Source: Rothia sp. (in: high G+C Gram-positive bacteria) (lineage in GTDB: Bacteria; Actinomycetota; Actinomycetes; Actinomycetales; Micrococcaceae). From it: DNA of 9,905 nucleotides. Below, piece by piece: positions 6,222 through 9,905 of this stretch. Each line of letters starts with the position of its first letter. Positions within the stretch are counted from its first letter, which is position 1. The DNA is taken from positions 1 to 9,905 of the forward strand of contig NZ_JABZXW010000068.1 of assembly GCF_015265375.1 (NCBI RefSeq), given 5' to 3'. The translations under genes were made by a program, and so were the position numbers. A model generated the notes under the pieces. It made no database searches. It was given only the letters and a program-made list of their open reading frames with translations, and was not told where the DNA came from.

Positions 6222-7415
6222 ATGGAGCTAAGCGCTTTGGGGATACCCCTAGAGCCGTTGCGCTACATATGGCTCATAGCCTTCCTGCTGTACCTGGTGG
6301 TGTGCGTAGCAGTCGATATCGCCTACTCCTCAACCATGAGCAAGGAAGAAGCGAGACGGCTACACGTTTTCTACAAAGGCTCCCCCGTAGACAAAGCGAT
6401 GAGGTACGCCGAACGCCGTTCCCTGGACGGCGACCCGCTCCCCAAACATAAGCTGCGTTCCAACCTCACCCGCGCCCGGAAAGAACTCGATAGCATTTCT
6501 GGCGTATCTAAGTTTGAGGCGTGGATGCACGCCGTCATGTACATGTGGGCTTGCGTTATCGCGCGGTCCATCTTTCTGCTGTACAAGGACATTGCCCGTG
6601 ACGGCATCCTGCTACCGGCACTAGTCCTTCCGTTCTACATGGTCTATCTGGGTGCATGCTGGAGCCGCTTCATTTGGCGTAGCTCCCGCTACTTTAACCT
6701 CGATAACCACACCGCGGGTATGCCCCAAGTCCTGGGCGAAATGCTGAACCGTATTGACGCGTTCTTTGCTCCGCGGGACGCACATCCCCAAGCTAAACCG
6801 GTGCGTTCGACGCCTAGACTCTATCTGGGGCTCTGCGTGACCGTGGTGGTGGCGTTGGTGCTGGCACTCATCGTTTTCCTCTACTCGCTGGTCGGTTGGA
6901 CGATTCTGTACACGCCGCCGATGCCTATTGGTGGTGCCTCAATCCTGCTGGCGGTTACTGTCTCCGCGGCGTTAGCGTTGCGTTGGCATTATTTGAAGGT
7001 CTACCTGCTGTTCAACCCCGATTCGTTCTACATTGGGCGGCTCTTCCTACCGGCGAAGAAGTACAGTTACCCCGATATTGTGGAGTTCTGCGTCTTCCCG
7101 AAGAACCCTGAACAAATCAAGCCGACCTTCTACGAGCCGTCGCAATGGCAGATAGAAATCAAGGTGCCGTCTTTCATTCCGCCGAACCTCGCCAAGCGCA
7201 TCCCCTGGCTGCGCAGGCATATTGTGGCGGTGCACGATGAGCGCGTCGTCTGTCTGACCTCCCAGGTTGCGTTCTACTTGGAGCAGGAACGCTGGGCGGA
7301 CCTGCGCTCCCCCGCCGACCGTGAAAAGCTCGCGGAGTACTTCACCAACGGCAACATTGTGTGTACCTCCCTCGGGTACAAACCCGTCAGCGAAGAGCCG
7401 GAGGAACGATCATAA
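6222..7415 (+). CDS. Multi-pass membrane protein of unknown family, paralogue B
   Basis: A 397-residue paralogue of the preceding gene, with roughly 40-50% identity by eye. It keeps the same start, LSALG then WLIAF and VDIAY; the GSPVD motif (53-57); the DGILLPAL segment; LFNPDSF (263-269); GRLFLPAK; FPKNP (292-296); and the ending SPADRE, CTSLGYKP. Hydrophobic segments are near 15-35, 101-120, 128-145, 201-225 and 236-255. It has about 12 extra residues in the soluble part (about 315-335) and lacks most of paralogue A's charged tail. The ATG at 6222 has AGAGAGGA (6208-6215) 6 nt upstream. The codon mix differs from paralogue A: the first 50 codons contain several CTA and ATA and an AGA, which suggests lower expression or a different history. 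It is separated from A by a palindrome, so its expression relative to A may be reduced, or it may have its own promoter; none is clear. Function unknown. Confidence 0.85.
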   Translation: MELSALGIPLEPLRYIWLIAFLLYLVVCVAVDIAYSSTMSKEEARRLHVFYKGSPVDKAMRYAERRSLDGDPLPKHKLRSNLTRARKELDSISGVSKFEAWMHAVMYMWACVIARSIFLLYKDIARDGILLPALVLPFYMVYLGACWSRFIWRSSRYFNLDNHTAGMPQVLGEMLNRIDAFFAPRDAHPQAKPVRSTPRLYLGLCVTVVVALVLALIVFLYSLVGWTILYTPPMPIGGASILLAVTVSAALALRWHYLKVYLLFNPDSFYIGRLFLPAKKYSYPDIVEFCVFPKNPEQIKPTFYEPSQWQIEIKVPSFIPPNLAKRIPWLRRHIVAVHDERVVCLTSQVAFYLEQERWADLRSPADREKLAEYFTNGNIVCTSLGYKPVSEEPEERS

Positions 7416-7420
7416 ACAGC

Positions 7421-7485
7421 GAAAAGCCACATGTGTTTCGAGAAGCCACCAAAGACGTGGCTTTTCGAAACACATGTGGCTTCTC
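7421..7485. repeat. Long imperfect palindrome, copy 2 (between convergent genes)
   Basis: Same architecture as copy 1: 29-nt arms (7421-7449 and 7457-7485) and a 7-nt loop, here CAAAGAC. Each arm differs from the matching arm of copy 1 at one position, while the loop is unrelated. The G-U position at arm base 22 is the same in both, so the copies have the same orientation. It begins 5 nt after the stop of paralogue B and ends 21 nt beyond the hemB stop on the other strand, so it is placed to act as a bidirectional terminator. The lack of a T-run is common for actinobacterial terminators. Confidence 0.9.
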
Positions 7486-7506
7486 AGCGTTCAAAGAGGG
7501 AGGGAT

Positions 7507-8508
7507 TTAGGCGTCCAGCTCGCGGAGCCAGCCCGCCGCCTCCGTACCGTAATAAGTCAGAATAACGTCCGCACCTGCACGGTGAATCGAACGCAGCGAC
7601 TCCAACACCACAGCCTTACGGTCAATCCAGCCGTTCGCCGCAGCCGCCTCAATCATCGCGTACTCACCCGACACCTGATACGCCGCCACCGGCACCGGCG
7701 AAAACTCCGCCACCTCGCGCACAATATCCAGGTAGCTACCGGCGGGCTTCACCATCACCATATCCGCGCCCTCCTCCAGGTCGGCGCGCACCTCCAGCAG
7801 CGACTCACGGCGGTTCGCCGGGTCCTGCTGGTAGGTCTTACGGTCGCCCTTGAAGGTCGACTCCACCGCGTCACGGAACGGGCCGAAGAAGGCCGAAGCG
7901 TACTTCGCCGAATACGCCATAATCGACACGTCCTCGAATCCGGCCTCGTCCAGAGCGGCACGCATCGCCGCAATCTGGCCGTCCATCATGCCCGACGGCG
8001 AAACCGTGTGTGCGCCCGCGCGAGCCTGCGAAACCGCCATCTTGCAGTACAGCTCCACAGTCTGGTCGTTATCCACCACGAGCGTGCCGTGGCCGTCATT
8101 GACCAGCACGCCGCAGTGGCCGTGGCTCGTGAACTCGTCCAGGCAGGTATCAGCCATGACCACCAGGTCGTCGCCGAACTCCTCGCGGCACACAGCAATC
8201 GCGCGGTTCAGGATGCCCTGCGGGTCCCAGGCGGTCGAGCCGACCTCGTCCTTATCCTCGTCGCGGGGAATACCGAACAGGTCAATGCAACGGATGCCCG
8301 CCTCGTACGCCTCACGCACGGCGGGAATGATGCTCTCCAGGGTGTGCTGGTACTGACCGGGCATGGAGCGAATCGGCTGCGGCTCGGTGATACCGTCACG
8401 CACGAAGAACACCTGAATCAGCTGCGAGGGGCGCAGGGTGGTCTCAGCGACGAGGGAGCGCATGGCTGCGGTGGTGCGCAGGCGGCGCGGGCGGCGGGTG
8501 AGGTTCAT
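7507..8508 (-). CDS. hemB: Delta-aminolevulinic acid dehydratase (porphobilinogen synthase)
   Basis: Condenses two 5-aminolevulinate molecules to porphobilinogen in the cytosol; the family normally forms octamers. The 333-residue length is typical. The two active-site lysines are Lys202 in MAYSAKYASAFFGPFRDA and Lys254 in MVMVKPAGSYLD. The metal-binding segment reads DTCLDEFTSHGHCG (120-133): positions equivalent to the three zinc cysteines of E. coli HemB are Cys122, Asp124 and Cys132, so the middle cysteine is aspartate. The ATG at 8508 is chosen because AGGAGA (minus strand, 8518-8513) precedes it by 4 nt and the protein then begins at the usual place; longer in-frame starts would overlap hemD. 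It lies 55 nt after hemD on the same strand. The gap has an AT-rich TATTTT (minus, 8536-8531) that might be an extra internal promoter. It probably shares an operon with hemC and hemD. Confidence 0.97.
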   Translation of the reverse strand: MNLTRRPRRLRTTAAMRSLVAETTLRPSQLIQVFFVRDGITEPQPIRSMPGQYQHTLESIIPAVREAYEAGIRCIDLFGIPRDEDKDEVGSTAWDPQGILNRAIAVCREEFGDDLVVMADTCLDEFTSHGHCGVLVNDGHGTLVVDNDQTVELYCKMAVSQARAGAHTVSPSGMMDGQIAAMRAALDEAGFEDVSIMAYSAKYASAFFGPFRDAVESTFKGDRKTYQQDPANRRESLLEVRADLEEGADMVMVKPAGSYLDIVREVAEFSPVPVAAYQVSGEYAMIEAAAANGWIDRKAVVLESLRSIHRAGADVILTYYGTEAAGWLRELDA

Positions 8509-8547
8509 GATCTCTCCTGAAAACTCGATAAAAATATGTGGTCTTAG

Positions 8548-8576
8548 TAGATGAGGGATGCGCCTACATGAGGGAT
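8548..8576. repeat. Short direct repeat at the hemD 3' end
   Basis: A 12-mer (TAGATGAGGGAT, 8548-8559) recurs at 8565-8576 with one difference. The second copy includes the last codons of hemD and part of its stop. It looks like a small tandem duplication of the gene end, with no evident function. Confidence 0.5.
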
Positions 8577-9454
8577 ACAGCGGCGCGCGCCAAATCCTGC
8601 GGTGACGGCGAATCGGCCTGCACGTAGCGCAGGTTGAGGGCGCGGCATGCGGAGGCGGTACTCGCCCCAATCGCCACCACCGGCGGCACAGATTCAGGCG
8701 TTAGCGCACCGTCGAGTAGGGCATGCAGGCGGGAGGGGGCGGTCACCACGAGCACATCCGGCGCGGGGGTTTCGGGGGCGCCCGCCTCAGATGTGTTGCC
8801 CTGTACGAGTGCGCGGGCGGCGCTGAGGCTCAGCTCGCCGGGTTCCACCTGCTCGGCGGGCACCATGTCGTAGAGCACGCAGCGGTGGCTATCCCAGCCC
8901 AGGTTTTTGAGGCCTTCGCGCAGGGTCGGGCGGGCGTTGGAACCCTCCAGAACCAGCACTGCGGCGGCATCAGCTACAGGCTTTTCAAACTCCGCGAGCA
9001 TACCCGCGGCGCTCTGCACCTGCGGCTGAAAGTCCGTATCCAGCCCCAGCTGAGCATGCACGGCGCGGGCAGTTGCCGCACCCACGCAGGTGACGCGCGC
9101 TCCCCCGGCGTGAACCGCACGGGCAAACTCCGCACCCCACAGCTGCGCGCAGGCGCGAACCGTGTTGGCGCTCGTGAAGCTCACCCACGCATAGTGGCCG
9201 GAGGCGAGCGCCTCCAGCGCGGCGGCGTGTTCTGCGCCCGGCTTGACGGTGCGTGCCTGCTGTAGGGGTGCGAAGAGTACCCGGCACTCCCCCAACCCGT
9301 TCTGCACGCTTTCCTCGGTGAGAGCGCGTGCGAAGGCGGCGCCCTGGGCGGCGGAGCGGGTCAGCAGAACCGTGCGCGGGGGCGCAATTTCCGGGGTACC
9401 AGTTTCCGGGGATTCAGTTTCCGGGGCCTCAGCTTGCGGACTAGCGGCAGACAT
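8564..9454 (-). CDS. hemD: Uroporphyrinogen-III synthase
   Basis: Closes hydroxymethylbilane to uroporphyrinogen III with inversion of ring D. HemD proteins are poorly conserved, but this 296-residue protein shows the family pattern of two alternating alpha/beta domains: PRTVLLTRS (26-34), WVSFTSANTVRA (90-101), VGAATARAV (124-132), VLVLEGSNARPTLREGL (about 156-172), DVLVVTAPSRL (233-243), VVAIGASTASACRAL (259-273) and SPSPQDLARA near the C-terminus. The position directly after hemC supports the call. The start at 9454 lies 5 nt after the hemC stop, without a strong SD, so translation is probably coupled to hemC. The first ~25 residues are an acidic, proline-rich extension made of five-residue repeats (SPQAE, APETE, SPETG, TPEIA) that precedes the usual start of the fold. 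Confidence 0.9.
   Translation of the reverse strand: MSAASPQAEAPETESPETGTPEIAPPRTVLLTRSAAQGAAFARALTEESVQNGLGECRVLFAPLQQARTVKPGAEHAAALEALASGHYAWVSFTSANTVRACAQLWGAEFARAVHAGGARVTCVGAATARAVHAQLGLDTDFQPQVQSAAGMLAEFEKPVADAAAVLVLEGSNARPTLREGLKNLGWDSHRCVLYDMVPAEQVEPGELSLSAARALVQGNTSEAGAPETPAPDVLVVTAPSRLHALLDGALTPESVPPVVAIGASTASACRALNLRYVQADSPSPQDLARAAVSLM
9386..9445. repeat. 15-bp tandem repeat in the start of hemD
   Basis: Three 15-bp units (9386-9400, 9401-9415, 9416-9430) share the core TTTCCGGGG, and a more degenerate fourth follows (9431-9445). In the minus-strand reading frame each unit encodes five residues of the xPExx type, so gain or loss of a unit would keep the frame. Confidence 0.8.
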
Positions 9455-9459
9455 GACGC

Positions 9460-9905
9460 CTACTTCAGGTCCAAACCGGCAAGGGCAGCGGCACCCATCT
9501 GCAGCAGGTCTTCTGCCACGCGCACGCCCAGACGCTCGGCGCCGGGCACATCCAGTTCGGCGGTTGCGGAAGTGTGGCGCAGCATGTCGGTGCCGTCCGG
9601 GGACGCCACCACAACGCTGAGCACCAGGTCACCCTCAACCACCTGCGCGTATGCGCCGATGGGGGCGGCGCATCCGGCTTCAAGGCGGCGCAGCAGGGCA
9701 CGCTCAGCGCTGACGGCGAGGCGGGTTTCGTGGTGGTTCGCGGCAATCAGGGCGCGGCCGAGGGCACGCACCGGGCGCGCCACCTCGGCGTCGGACAGCA
9801 CGGCGGGGTCCGGGTTCTCGAACTCGCTTTCGCGCACTTCCAGGGCGAGCGCGCCCTGGCCGGGGGCGGGCAGCATGCGGGTGGGGTCAAGGTACTCGGT
9901 GATGA
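9460..9905 (-). CDS. hemC: Porphobilinogen deaminase (hydroxymethylbilane synthase), C-terminal part
   Basis: Polymerises four porphobilinogens to hydroxymethylbilane. Only the last 147 residues are in the window; the gene enters from the right edge in frame (codons reading ITEYLDPTR come before MLPAPGQG). MLPAPGQGALALEVR is a signature of the family. LEAGCAAPIGAYA contains the cysteine (codon at 9672-9670) that carries the dipyrromethane cofactor by thioether linkage, and domain 3 follows to the stop. The stop is 5 nt before the hemD start, so hemC, hemD and hemB form a probable operon whose promoter lies outside. Confidence 0.96.
   Translation of the reverse strand, partial: ITEYLDPTRMLPAPGQGALALEVRESEFENPDPAVLSDAEVARPVRALGRALIAANHHETRLAVSAERALLRRLEAGCAAPIGAYAQVVEGDLVLSVVVASPDGTDMLRHTSATAELDVPGAERLGVRVAEDLLQMGAAALAGLDLK

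Noticed and set aside
7267..8520. A 417-codon open frame on the plus strand opposite hemB
   Set aside because: It is antisense to the clear hemB and also overlaps the end of paralogue B and the palindrome. The product is Arg/His-rich without recognisable motifs.
8509..8670. Longer hemB reading frame starting at 8670
   Set aside because: It would add 54 residues, overlap the end of hemD, and lacks homology to HemB there. The ATG at 8508 has a good SD.
1..9905. Search for tRNA genes, CRISPR arrays, insertion sequences and phage genes
   Set aside because: No cloverleaf-like segment, regularly spaced repeat, transposase or integrase frame was found. The intergenic regions are short and explained by promoters, hairpins and repeats.

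Overview
This window comes from a moderately high-GC actinobacterium. The codon use, the two-domain ThrE exporter, the haem gene set and several short or absent 5' leaders fit the Micrococcaceae, and Rothia is my best guess. That assignment is from general recognition, not from a search.

Layout. (i) 1-758, minus strand: the first ~252 residues of a cytosine-C5 DNA methyltransferase that runs off the left edge. It is less GC-rich than the rest, and an AT-rich stretch (about 760-900) carrying three copies of TATTCGAA precedes it. (ii) 1062-1757, plus: a stand-alone DnaQ-like 3'-5' exonuclease whose -10 box sits so close to the ATG that its mRNA is probably leaderless. (iii) 1947-3314, plus: a ThrE-type threonine/serine exporter with its own promoter and Shine-Dalgarno (SD) site. 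(iv) 3528-4877, plus: hemL, followed by two tandem, diverged paralogues (4910-6091 and 6222-7415) of a multi-pass membrane protein family that I cannot name. (v) 7507-9905, minus: hemC (partial), hemD and hemB, which converge on the hemL group.

How the genes fit together. HemL makes 5-aminolevulinate, HemB condenses two molecules to porphobilinogen, HemC builds the linear tetrapyrrole and HemD closes it to uroporphyrinogen III. The window therefore holds most of the common trunk of haem biosynthesis, split into two converging transcription units. The two unknown membrane proteins lie inside this locus. The first probably shares a transcript with hemL: it starts 32 nt after hemL with a near-perfect SD.

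The most unusual non-coding feature is a pair of long imperfect palindromes (6112-6176 and 7421-7485), one just after each membrane gene. Each has 29-nt arms and a 7-nt loop. The arms are nearly identical between the copies while the loops are unrelated, and each arm contains a direct repeat of GAGAAGCCAC. Together with the unnamed gene pair this is the part most worth following up. I see no tRNA, rRNA, CRISPR array, insertion sequence or phage gene.
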